A DNA stretch of 64,000 nucleotides from Pseudomonas abieticivorans (GTDB lineage: Bacteria > Pseudomonadota > Gammaproteobacteria > Pseudomonadales > Pseudomonadaceae). A model generated the notes under the pieces. The model did no database searches. It saw only the letters and a list, made by a program, of their open reading frames with translations, and was not told the DNA's origin. Location: positions 4,147,501 to 4,211,500 of the forward strand of contig NZ_CP094975.1 of NCBI RefSeq assembly GCF_023509015.1. The letters are read 5' to 3'. This document shows positions 26,906-34,532 of the stretch, one piece after another; positions within the stretch are counted from its first letter, which is position 1, and each line of letters begins with the position of its first letter. The translations under genes and the position numbers were made by a program.

Positions 26906-27062
26906 AGGCACTGTGCTTAATTAAAGGAAACGAGCATGCCGGCACTCTACAGACTCGCGCCAAACGCAAAAAGTCTCGCCGTCATAATAATTATTTCGGG
27001 GGCTGACCTATACTCGGCCTCCTCACCAGCTGTTCCATAACTAAAACAACGGAGTAGTGCAG

Positions 27063-27272
27063 ATGTCGTCTCGTGAAACTGGAAGTGTGAAGTGGTTTAA
27101 CGATGCCAAGGGCTATGGCTTTATTCAGCGCGAGGGTGGGGCGGACGTGTTCGTCCATTACCGCGCCATCCGTGGCGAGGGCCACCGTTCGCTCGCCGAG
27201 GGGCAGCAGGTTGAGTACGCTTTGGTGGATGGGCAGAAGGGGCCGCAGGCCGAGGATGTCGTGGGGCTGTAG
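27063..27272 (+). CDS. Cold-shock domain protein (CspA family)
   Basis: 69 residues, a single five-stranded OB fold that binds single-stranded RNA and DNA. RNP1 is KGYGFIQ and RNP2 is VFVHYRAI. The first residues ([15 protein letters not shown]) and the end ([11 protein letters not shown]) match the family. I chose the ATG at 27063, 8 bases after GGAG, over the GTG at 27057. A -10-like TATACT at 27009-27014 leaves a 5' leader of about 40 bases, short for a thermosensor leader. It is near the small CspD-like members of pseudomonads, but cold induction cannot be told from sequence. Confidence 0.93.
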   Translation: MSSRETGSVKWFNDAKGYGFIQREGGADVFVHYRAIRGEGHRSLAEGQQVEYALVDGQKGPQAEDVVGL

Positions 27273-27289
27273 AGCGCCTCGCCACGCCT

Positions 27290-27377
27290 TGTAGGAGCGG
27301 ATATATCCGCGAAAAGTAATCGGCGTAACACCCTGTTTACAGCGGCGTTCTTTTCGCGGATAAATCCGCTCCTACAG
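27290..27377. repeat. REP-type element pair, inverted
   Basis: Direct copy GTAGGAGCGGATATATCCGCGAA at 27290-27316 and inverted copy TTCGCGGATAAATCCGCTCC at 27350-27377 face each other across 33 bases, the same spacing as at 1023-1110. They lie between convergent genes. Confidence 0.85.
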
Positions 27378-27388
27378 GGGGCGTTCGT

Positions 27389-27766
27389 TCAGGCGGTGCG
27401 CCAGGTGATCTCTTCTTCGCCGTCTTCGCTGATGCGCATCCAGCGGTCAGCCGTCTCTTCGCCTTCTTCTTCCACCCAGGTACCCGGTGCGCAGCGCACT
27501 TCGACCTTCAGTGCGGCAAACGCTGCGCGGGCGCAGGCGATGTCGTCGTCCCACGGGGTGCTGTCGCTTTCCAGGTACAGGCTGTTCCATTTGCCGACGG
27601 CCTTGGGCAGCCAGGTGACCGGGACGTTCCCGGCACGGCACTTCCACGTTTGGCCTTTTTGCACCCACTCGGTGCAGTCGCCCAGTGCCTGCGACAGCCA
27701 CTGGGCAATCGCCTTGTGGTCGACGTCGGCGTCTTTGAGGTAAATCTCGATATCAGGTTGGCGCAT
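27389..27766 (-). CDS. Conserved Pseudomonas hypothetical protein
   Basis: 125 residues, start MRQPDIEIYLKDADVDHKAI. It is soluble, acidic and Trp-rich (WLSQALGDCTEWVQKGQTWK; VTWLPKAVGKWNSLYLESD; STPWDDDIACARAAFAALKV), with the ending WMRISEDGEEEITWRTA. It has no signal and no recognised domain. The alternation of short strands and Trp residues suggests a compact alpha/beta domain. It lies 18 bases after the rlmA stop in the same direction, so it may share its transcript. The function is unknown. Confidence 0.75.
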   Translation of the reverse strand: MRQPDIEIYLKDADVDHKAIAQWLSQALGDCTEWVQKGQTWKCRAGNVPVTWLPKAVGKWNSLYLESDSTPWDDDIACARAAFAALKVEVRCAPGTWVEEEGEETADRWMRISEDGEEEITWRTA

Positions 27767-27784
27767 GGACGTACTCGCAGGGAT

Positions 27785-28597
27785 TCAGGGTTGGCGCACA
27801 AAATAATCGTATCGCATCGAGACGGTCACCACGAACGGCTTGGCCTGTTCGATGACCGCCGTGCGACGTTCGGCACTCGCGCGCCAACCGTGGGGCGTCA
27901 TGGCCAGCAGGTTGGCGCGGGATGGGCCGTCGATCAGCTTGATCTTGAACTTTAGGGTTTCGCTGTGGGCCAGGGCCATGCCGTCGGGCACTTGCAGCAA
28001 ATGTTTGTCGTCGACGTACTCGCGCACCTCGTCGTAAAGCTGCTCGCGCAACTCGATCAGGTGTTCACGGGTTGGCCCCACGCGCATCAGGCCGCCGCCA
28101 GGGCTGAGCAAGCGCATAGCCTCGTGCCAGTCCAGCGGGCTGAACACGCTGGCCAGGAACTGGCAACTGGCGTCGGCCAGGGGCACGCGCGCCATGCTGG
28201 CGACCAGCCAATTGACCTTGGGCGCACGCTTGCAGGCGCGCTTCACGGCTTCACGCGAGATATCCAGGGCGTAGCCGTCGGCGCGGGGCAGGGCTTCGGC
28301 GATTTTCGCGGTGTAATACCCCTCGCCACAGCCGATGTCCAACCAACGTTTGGGCCAATGCTGCGCCGCCAGTTCGGCCAGGCGGGTGGCGACTGGGGCG
28401 TAATGGCCTTCGTTAAGAAAGTTACGGCGAGCTTCGACCATGGCCAGGTTGTCACCGGGGTCGCGGCTGTTTTTGTGCTGGACCGGCAGCAGGTTGAGGT
28501 AACCCTGGCGCGCGCGGTCGAAGCGATGGCCGCTGGGGCAGACCATGCCGTTTTCGGCTTTGGCCAGCATGGCGGTGCAGATCGGACAAGTGAGCAT
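27785..28597 (-). CDS. rlmA: 23S rRNA (guanine-N1)-methyltransferase, RlmA family
   Basis: 270 residues. It methylates N1 of G745 (or G748 in RlmA-II) in helix 35 of 23S rRNA with SAM. The N-terminal zinc finger is visible: CPICTAMLAKAENGMVCPSG, with two Cys pairs and HRFD, followed by GYLNLLPVQHKNSRDPGDN. SAM site WLDIGCGEGYYTAKIAEALP lies at about residues 87-106. The remainder (VFSPLDWHEAMRLLSPGGGL) is the class I methyltransferase fold. Its ATG shares one base with the dapE stop (TGATG), so translation is coupled to dapE. Confidence 0.92.
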   Translation of the reverse strand: MLTCPICTAMLAKAENGMVCPSGHRFDRARQGYLNLLPVQHKNSRDPGDNLAMVEARRNFLNEGHYAPVATRLAELAAQHWPKRWLDIGCGEGYYTAKIAEALPRADGYALDISREAVKRACKRAPKVNWLVASMARVPLADASCQFLASVFSPLDWHEAMRLLSPGGGLMRVGPTREHLIELREQLYDEVREYVDDKHLLQVPDGMALAHSETLKFKIKLIDGPSRANLLAMTPHGWRASAERRTAVIEQAKPFVVTVSMRYDYFVRQP

Positions 28598-29748
28598 CAG
28601 GCGAGCAACCGAACCAGTGTCTGGTAATAAATGTCTGTCAGCACATCGAGGTCGCTGGCCAGAATGCGTTCGTTGACCTGGTGAATGGTGGCGTTGACTG
28701 GCCCCAGTTCGACCACTTGGGTGCCCAAGGTGGCGATAAAACGCCCGTCGGAGGTGCCGCCGCTGGTCGATGGCTGGGTGTCGCGGCCGGTCACCGCCTT
28801 GATGCTGGCGGCCACGGCGTCCAGCAGGTCGCCCGGCTCGGTCAGGAACGGCAGGCCCGACAGTGCCCAGTCTATGTGCCAGTCCAGGCCATGTTTGTCG
28901 AGAAGGGTGGCGACGCGCTGCTTCAGGCCTTCCACGGTGGACTCGGTGGAGAAACGGAAGTTGAACACCGCCACCAGGTCACCGGGGATAACGTTGGTGG
29001 CGCCGGTGCCGGAATTCAGGTTGGAGATCTGGAAGCTGGTGGGCGGGAAGAAATCGTTGCCGTGGTCCCAGTGCTCGGCGGCCAGTTCGGCCAGGGCCGG
29101 GGCCACCAGGTGGATTGGGTTCTTCGCCAGGTGCGGGTAGGCCACGTGGCCCTGCACACCGCGCACGGTAAGGGTTGCGCCCAGCGAGCCGCGGCGGCCG
29201 TTCTTGACTACGTCACCCACCAGGGTGGTGCTGGACGGCTCGCCGACGATGCACCAGTCCAGGCGCTCGTTGCGTGCAGCCAGGCGCTCGACCACGGCCT
29301 TGGTGCCGTGGTGCGCCGGGCCTTCCTCGTCGCTGGTGATCAGGTAGGCGACCTTGCCCTTGTGGTTCGGATATTCGGCCACGAAGCGCTCGGTGGCCAC
29401 CAGCATGGCTGCCAGGCTGCCCTTCATGTCGGCCGCGCCGCGCCCGTGCAGCATGCCTTGGTCATCGATCAGGCCCTGGAAGGGGTCGACCTGCCAGGCC
29501 TGCACCGGCCCAGTGGGTACCACGTCGGTGTGGCCAGCGAAGCACAGCACGGGGCCGTCCTGGCTGCCATGGGTGGCCCAGAAGTTGTCGACGTCCTCAA
29601 TGCGCATGGGTTCCAGCGTGAAGCCGGCATCGCCCAGGCGCTGCATCATGATCTTCTGGCAATCGGCATCCACCGGCGTCACGGACGGGCGACGGATCAG
29701 GTCGCAGGCGAGTTGCAGGGTAGGCGAAAGGTCGGCGGGGGCCGTCAT
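28597..29748 (-). CDS. dapE: Succinyl-diaminopimelate desuccinylase
   Basis: 383 residues from the ATG at 29748 ([20 protein letters not shown]), preceded by CGGAGT; a longer frame to 29859 is not supported. It hydrolyses N-succinyl-LL-DAP to LL-DAP and succinate in the lysine/peptidoglycan pathway. M20 metallopeptidase motifs are [13 protein letters not shown] (His and Asp), [14 protein letters not shown] (metal Asp) and [12 protein letters not shown] (catalytic Glu-Glu). The C-terminal [11 protein letters not shown] is the DapE signature that distinguishes it from ArgE. dapD (40044) and dapC (44173) lie in the same window. Confidence 0.97.
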   Translation of the reverse strand: MTAPADLSPTLQLACDLIRRPSVTPVDADCQKIMMQRLGDAGFTLEPMRIEDVDNFWATHGSQDGPVLCFAGHTDVVPTGPVQAWQVDPFQGLIDDQGMLHGRGAADMKGSLAAMLVATERFVAEYPNHKGKVAYLITSDEEGPAHHGTKAVVERLAARNERLDWCIVGEPSSTTLVGDVVKNGRRGSLGATLTVRGVQGHVAYPHLAKNPIHLVAPALAELAAEHWDHGNDFFPPTSFQISNLNSGTGATNVIPGDLVAVFNFRFSTESTVEGLKQRVATLLDKHGLDWHIDWALSGLPFLTEPGDLLDAVAASIKAVTGRDTQPSTSGGTSDGRFIATLGTQVVELGPVNATIHQVNERILASDLDVLTDIYYQTLVRLLA

Positions 29749-29845
29749 GGAAGACTCCGAGAAACAGTACGGGCAATAGAGGGCCGTAATGTTAAAGCAA
29801 ATCGCCCGGGGTGTACGGCGATTTTGCCGATCTACCTGGCCATCT

Positions 29846-30385
29846 TCATTGATCTGCAAGTTGCAGCGTCAACGTTGCCTCCACCGGTGTCTGGTCGCGG
29901 CTGCGCAGTTCACCCAATGGCAGCGATGGCATGATTTTCAGGGACATGCTCCAATCGCTACCCTCCACCGGGATGCCTGCCCGGAAGGGTAGTATCCGTT
30001 GCCCAGGCCGCACTTCCAGCGTTTGCTGGGCCGGTGAGGTAGTGTTCTGGCTGGCCAGCGCCACAGGCAGGCCATCCACGCTGGCGTCCTGCAATTGCAG
30101 GCGAACGTGCCCTGAAGTGGCGAATTTCAGTTGCCCATCCTGGCTTGCACCGGCCAGCACCATAGCCAAGGGAGCGGGTTGACCACAAAAGACCCGCAAT
30201 CTCACGTAACGCGGTTCAAGCGCGTGGGCTTGGCTGAAGCGGTCCATCGTTGCACCGGGGGGCAGTTGCAATGTGCCGTAGTCCAGGTGCGGCTGGTCCA
30301 ATTGGATCTGGCAGGGCTCGCCTGCCAGTGCGGCAAATGGCGCCAGCATCAGGCCGGCGCAGAGGTGAATACGAAGCTTGTTCAT
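29846..30385 (-). CDS. Fimbrial minor subunit of the chaperone-usher operon
   Basis: 179 residues from the ATG at 30385; a signal peptide ([21 protein letters not shown]) ends before GEPCQIQL. The mature protein is a single Ig-like pilin-type domain, with two Cys (EPCQIQ and VFCGQ) placed as in pilins for one disulfide, and an even pattern of beta strands to the end ([11 protein letters not shown]). There is no separate lectin domain. It lies last in the fimbrial operon, 10 bases after the usher stop, the position of tip or minor subunits. A tip or terminating role is inferred. Confidence 0.75.
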   Translation of the reverse strand: MNKLRIHLCAGLMLAPFAALAGEPCQIQLDQPHLDYGTLQLPPGATMDRFSQAHALEPRYVRLRVFCGQPAPLAMVLAGASQDGQLKFATSGHVRLQLQDASVDGLPVALASQNTTSPAQQTLEVRPGQRILPFRAGIPVEGSDWSMSLKIMPSLPLGELRSRDQTPVEATLTLQLADQ

Positions 30386-30395
30386 GGTGTCGGGC

Positions 30396-32855
30396 TCAGG
30401 TTTGCTGGCATTGGGCATCAAGTGTTTCGTAGGGGCCGATCCGTTCGGGTTGTTCCGGCAGCTCATACAACAAGTTGCATAGGCGTGAGCCTTGGCGGTA
30501 GATACCCAGGCCCTGCGTGTCGGCGTTATCCAGAAATATCTGGCCATCATCCAGCACGACTGTCACGAAGCGGCCTTGAGCATCCAGAATGCTGTCGCCC
30601 TTGTTCAAAAGCTGCCTTGCCTGCTCGTTCAGGGTTAATAGGGCTCGTCGCGTTTGAACCACCGAAAATGCCATGTGATGCACCGAGCCTCGTCCTGCAG
30701 TGATCGACTGGTAGCCATTGACCACATCGACCGAGGTCGGAAGGCTGCGGGTAGCAACCTCAACCTGGCTACGTTGGTAGGCGGGCAGGTGGGCAATGAC
30801 AGCTTGCCCGGCCTGGTCGGTCCAGACCGGGCCGCTTGGGGTTTGCAGCTTGATGCCCGCCACCTGGCCTACGCTGGCGATGGCAAAAGTGTCGCCAATC
30901 GGGTAAGGCGAGAACGTCAAGCCATCGTCGTGCCAGGCGATGCCCCCCGTGGCCTGCGCACTGGCGCTTCGGCGCCCTTCATTGCCTTGGGTCAGCGAAA
31001 ACTGTGTTCTGGCGCTGTCGGTCAGCAGGCTGAGGCCGGCGGTCAGCGATTGGCGGGCATGGGGGGACTCATAGTCTGCCGTCACGTTGGTTGCCAGCCG
31101 GTCATTGATCTGGTCGTTGTAGGTGCTGCTCAGGGTTTGTCGGTCACCACGACGTGAAGCAAAGCTGCGTACGCTCGAACGCGGGCCCAGAGGCATACTG
31201 ACGCTCAAGTAGGCGGCTGACTGTTGTTGGCGTTCGAAGTGGTCCGTGTCTATGCCGGTGTACCGCACCTCTCGGGTATTGCGTTCCAGCCGAACACCCA
31301 GGTTTAGCCTGCCGATGTTGCGGTTCCAGCTGGCGACGATGTAGTCACTGCGCTGCCCGTTGAATTGAACGGCGCTGGCATAGGTGGTCGAGAATGCGCC
31401 ATAGGCGGGGTCGAACCAGTTAAGCGACAAGCCGTATTGGTCGTAGCTTGATCGGTAATAACTAGCCGGGTCCGAGCGGCGCGGCAAGGTGTCGGTAAGG
31501 TCCTGGTAACCTGCGGTTTCGCGGCTTACGTTCAGGCTTGTGGAAAAGCGGTAGGGCCATTTTACTTGCAGTTGGCCGTTGAACTGGGCACCGCTCTTTG
31601 CTTGGCGGCCCCCATGAGACAACAGGGTGCCAAGCCCCAGCGAGACATCCGGTGAAAGGTTTGAATCCAGTGTGAGGGCCATTGCCTGGTACTGGTTTTC
31701 ACTGGCCATGCCCCCAAGCGCTAACAGGTGCCGTTGCCCCACGCGCCAGCCATTGGATGCTGTGGCGAGCATCGGCGAATCAATACCGCGTGAGTCGTAG
31801 GTGCGCACCTTGCCCAAGGCAAACGACAGGCCGGGCGCTGCCAGGGTTGCCGCACCCAGACTTATCGCCGGCACCGTGTAGCGCTGTTCACGACCATCGC
31901 CCTCGATGACCCGCACCTCCAGGTCGCTGTGGCTATTGGTCAACGGCAGGTCGCGTAGCTCGAAGGGGCCACCCGGCACCATGCGATCATGGATGAGTGC
32001 GCCGCCCTGGCGTACTTCAACTCGCGCGGTGTCCTGGGCAAAACCCTGGAATTGCACGCCGCTGGAGGCCGGGCGCTGCAGGGCGTTCTCGGGCACCCAT
32101 TGCAGGCCGGTGATGGGGATGCCGGGCAGCGCGGAATGGCTGATGCCGATCTCGCCCACCTGCACGATGCCGCCATGTTCCACCAGGGTTTTCTGCCCGT
32201 AGGTGTAGAGGTGTTCGATTCGCGAGTTGTCGCCGAACGCGGTGTAACCATGGCGGCTACGTACCAGCCAATCGCCTAGGTTGAAGCCCAGTTGCACATT
32301 GGCTGCCTGGTAATGATTGGCGTCGCCGCCGTATCGATTGGTTGAGCCGTACCATTCATAGTTGAGGCTGGCGGCACGGCCGCCGCTCTCGAAGCGACTG
32401 GCAGGTGTGGATACTTGCTGCAGGGCGTCGTCACTGACGATCAGTTCGACCTGCTGGCGCGAGGGGCTCAATTTGATCACGCTACGAGGAAAAGCGACCA
32501 GGAACGCCTGGCATTTTTGTTGCTCGTTGGCCTCTGGTGCTGCTCGCAGCCCGGCTGCAGTCAGTAGTGCGCTGTCGAAACAGGGTTGCCCCTGATCGTC
32601 GAACTGTACGTTTACCGGGCCACGGGGGGAGCCGTTGACTGTCAGGTTGACACGTCGAGCACCGGGCGCGAACCGGGTGCTCTGCGCAAAGTACTGGCTT
32701 AGATCGGGATCGATGCCGCGCTGTTTCAAGGTCTGTATGTCGAACCCAGGTTCGTTGGCAGTGGTGGCCTGCGGCGCAGCGATAGCCATGGTGCTTGCCC
32801 AGAAAGTCAGGGCTGAATACTTCGGCAGGCGCGCCAAGGTCGATGCGACACTCAT
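30396..32855 (-). CDS. Fimbrial outer-membrane usher protein
   Basis: 819 residues, FimD/PapC family. It gates and assembles the pilus through the outer membrane. Signal peptide about residues 1-27 (ASTMAIAAPQATTA). The N-terminal domain (FDIQTLKQRGIDPDLSQYF...) binds chaperone-subunit complexes. The barrel region includes LNYEWYGSTNRYGG and WLVRSRHGYTAFGDNSRIEH; the plug has FELRDLPLTNSHSDLEVRVIEGDGRE. The C-terminal domains include GDSILDAQGRFVTVVLDDGQ with the two Cys near the end (LCNLLYELP, DAQCQQT). The start overlaps the chaperone stop by 4 bases (ATGA). Confidence 0.95.
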   Translation of the reverse strand: MSVASTLARLPKYSALTFWASTMAIAAPQATTANEPGFDIQTLKQRGIDPDLSQYFAQSTRFAPGARRVNLTVNGSPRGPVNVQFDDQGQPCFDSALLTAAGLRAAPEANEQQKCQAFLVAFPRSVIKLSPSRQQVELIVSDDALQQVSTPASRFESGGRAASLNYEWYGSTNRYGGDANHYQAANVQLGFNLGDWLVRSRHGYTAFGDNSRIEHLYTYGQKTLVEHGGIVQVGEIGISHSALPGIPITGLQWVPENALQRPASSGVQFQGFAQDTARVEVRQGGALIHDRMVPGGPFELRDLPLTNSHSDLEVRVIEGDGREQRYTVPAISLGAATLAAPGLSFALGKVRTYDSRGIDSPMLATASNGWRVGQRHLLALGGMASENQYQAMALTLDSNLSPDVSLGLGTLLSHGGRQAKSGAQFNGQLQVKWPYRFSTSLNVSRETAGYQDLTDTLPRRSDPASYYRSSYDQYGLSLNWFDPAYGAFSTTYASAVQFNGQRSDYIVASWNRNIGRLNLGVRLERNTREVRYTGIDTDHFERQQQSAAYLSVSMPLGPRSSVRSFASRRGDRQTLSSTYNDQINDRLATNVTADYESPHARQSLTAGLSLLTDSARTQFSLTQGNEGRRSASAQATGGIAWHDDGLTFSPYPIGDTFAIASVGQVAGIKLQTPSGPVWTDQAGQAVIAHLPAYQRSQVEVATRSLPTSVDVVNGYQSITAGRGSVHHMAFSVVQTRRALLTLNEQARQLLNKGDSILDAQGRFVTVVLDDGQIFLDNADTQGLGIYRQGSRLCNLLYELPEQPERIGPYETLDAQCQQT

Positions 32856-33586
32856 GGTTCACAGCCGTTGGTGGCCGGTGTGCAAGGCAGCTGTACGTCG
32901 TAGGGCTGGCCTTGGAATCCGTACTGACTTGCAGGGTATAAGCGTACCGTGCGCTGGGTTGCATCTTGCAAGGGGGTGGGGAGTTCAAGTTGCAACTGCG
33001 TATCAGGCAGTATGTAGCTGTGCGGCAGTTGAAGGCTGAGGTTGTCGGGTAACAGGTTCAACTGCTGGCTTAACCTTACGACGTATGGGCTGTCGTTTCG
33101 CACCACCAAGCCGGAGGGCTCAAGTGACCAGCTCAGTTCCTTCCAGGGCTGAGTGTTTTCCGGCAGGCCTTTGGGGTGAATAATCACCGGCAGATTCTGC
33201 CGCACGGTAACCGCGATCTCTGTATCTTCGCTTGTTTGGCGCTGGGGAAAACCCTCGAAGATCACCCGGCCCATCGTTTGCCGGGTAATGGATTGCCCGG
33301 GTTTGAGCATGAAGCGCACCAGCTGCTTTTCTCCCGGCTCCACGCGAGCAATGGGAGGACTGGCCAATAGGAATGGCTGAGGGCCCTGGTCAAGGCTGGT
33401 CAGGGAGGTGTAAAGCAGCGAGGGCGTATTGTCAGTGTTGGTCACATTGATGGTCGCCTCGCCGTCGGCAACATTGACGCGTAGCACGGTGGTGTCGGGT
33501 ACCATGCCAGCAGCAATGACCTTGGTACAGAAACTGAGGGCGAGCGCGGGTGCGACCCACCAGCGCGAGGGGTTGGGCAGGTTCAT
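32852..33586 (-). CDS. Periplasmic fimbrial chaperone (PapD family)
   Basis: 244 residues. It folds pilus subunits by donor-strand complementation and delivers them to the usher. Signal peptide (about residues 1-25, WWVAPALALSFCTKVIAAG). Two Ig-like domains follow: domain 1 begins MVPDTTVLRVNVADGEATINV; the G1 strand area contains VEPGEKQLVRFMLKPGQ and the family-typical QNLPVIIHPKGLP; domain 2 ends in a C-terminal pair of Cys (LPCTPATNGC). The G1 segment is somewhat short. The gene is preceded by a strong stem-loop and the pilin gene. Confidence 0.93.
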   Translation of the reverse strand: MNLPNPSRWWVAPALALSFCTKVIAAGMVPDTTVLRVNVADGEATINVTNTDNTPSLLYTSLTSLDQGPQPFLLASPPIARVEPGEKQLVRFMLKPGQSITRQTMGRVIFEGFPQRQTSEDTEIAVTVRQNLPVIIHPKGLPENTQPWKELSWSLEPSGLVVRNDSPYVVRLSQQLNLLPDNLSLQLPHSYILPDTQLQLELPTPLQDATQRTVRLYPASQYGFQGQPYDVQLPCTPATNGCEP

Positions 33587-33626
33587 CGGAGGGGCTCTGA
33601 AAGGAAAGGTTACAGGCGGTGTTTGA

Positions 33627-33651
33627 GGGCGACTGGCAAGGCCAGTCGCCC
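33627..33651 (-). other. Strong stem-loop between pilin and chaperone genes
   Basis: GGGCGACTGGC and GCCAGTCGCCC form a perfect 11-bp stem with a 3-base loop, 9 bases after the pilin stop. No T run follows, so it more likely stabilises the pilin mRNA or causes partial read-through, giving more pilin than chaperone and usher. Confidence 0.7.
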
Positions 33652-33659
33652 GTCTTTGC

Positions 33660-34301
33660 TTACAGGTAAACGACTTCCATCGTTATGCTGCTGTCAATTT
33701 CCAGAGCGCCGGACATGTCCATTTGTGCGGTGGGCCGCACGATTGGCTTGAGCTGCATGTCGCCGCTATAGGTAGTGAATGCCTTGGGTGTGGTCTCGCC
33801 GACGGCGGCGAACGAGGTGTAGTGAACCTTGCTGACTTGTCCGTAGGCGTTTTTTTCCCAGCTTTGTTTGTCGAGGCTATGAATGACGTCCACCGGTTCC
33901 CCATCACCCTGCGCCGTGCTACCGCGATACTGAACCCACAGGCGACCGATTGGATTGGATGACGCGTCTTTGCCAAAACCGAAATAGCTGACATGGCTAG
34001 GGATATCGTTATGGTCCGGTTTGTTATCGACCCAGGTAGTGGCCAACGCAGTCGCGCTGGTGCAGTTGATGGTGAAACCCAGATTCTTGGTAGCAAGGTT
34101 GGTGAATTTGCTTGTATCCGCGTTCAAGTCACCGTGCGACAGGTTGTCGTATTCGATAGCACCGTTGTTGGCAAAGCTTGGGGTGCAGGCGGTTGGCAAC
34201 ACCTGGCCGGTGACGGTTATCTGCGCGGTAGAGGCCGCCATGGCGGTGGAGCTGGCAGCCAGCAGGCAGAGGGCGAGCAAGCTCTTGTGAGTGCGAAGCA
34301 T
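33660..34301 (-). CDS. Major fimbrial subunit, DUF1120-type
   Basis: 213 residues. Signal peptide (residues 1-22, LLALCLLAASSTAMA) before ASTAQITVTGQVLPTACTPS, the usual DUF1120 beginning with one Cys, the second Cys coming in LGFTINCTSATAL. The C-terminal end DSSITMEVVYL is the conserved beta-strand with an aromatic near the terminus seen in pilins. The AAGGA site lies 8 bases before the ATG at 34301. It is the first gene of the operon and followed by an mRNA-stabilising stem-loop, which fits the major pilin. DUF1120 assignment is from the N-terminal pattern. Confidence 0.85.
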   Translation of the reverse strand: MLRTHKSLLALCLLAASSTAMAASTAQITVTGQVLPTACTPSFANNGAIEYDNLSHGDLNADTSKFTNLATKNLGFTINCTSATALATTWVDNKPDHNDIPSHVSYFGFGKDASSNPIGRLWVQYRGSTAQGDGEPVDVIHSLDKQSWEKNAYGQVSKVHYTSFAAVGETTPKAFTTYSGDMQLKPIVRPTAQMDMSGALEIDSSITMEVVYL

Positions 34302-34482
34302 GTAAATATTCCTTTCTCGTTGTGTAAGTGGAAGCAGGATCCGGACTGGCGTGCCCAGTTGGCTCCAACGAGGAAAGTCTATTCATCTGGATTGCTTGGC
34401 CCAATCAGACGCTTCTGCTTGTATGGCTCCTGATTCTTAGGATTTTTCCTTCGCTTAAGGGGCATTCCAGCCAATCAGGATG

Positions 34483-34511
34483 CAAAAAAATAGCGGCCCC
34501 AGGGCCGCTAT
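34483..34511 (-). terminator. Terminator of the ndvB-type gene
   Basis: ATAGCGGCC / GGCCGCTAT form a 9-bp stem; on the minus strand it is followed by a run of seven T. It ends the glucan synthase transcript and lies 182 bases before the pilin start on the same strand. Confidence 0.88.
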
Positions 34512-34532
34512 CTCGCTTGCAGATACCGCCTT

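Noticed and set aside
29749..29859. N-terminal extension of dapE to 29859
   Set aside because: The added residues do not resemble DapE, and the ATG at 29748 has a proper ribosome site.
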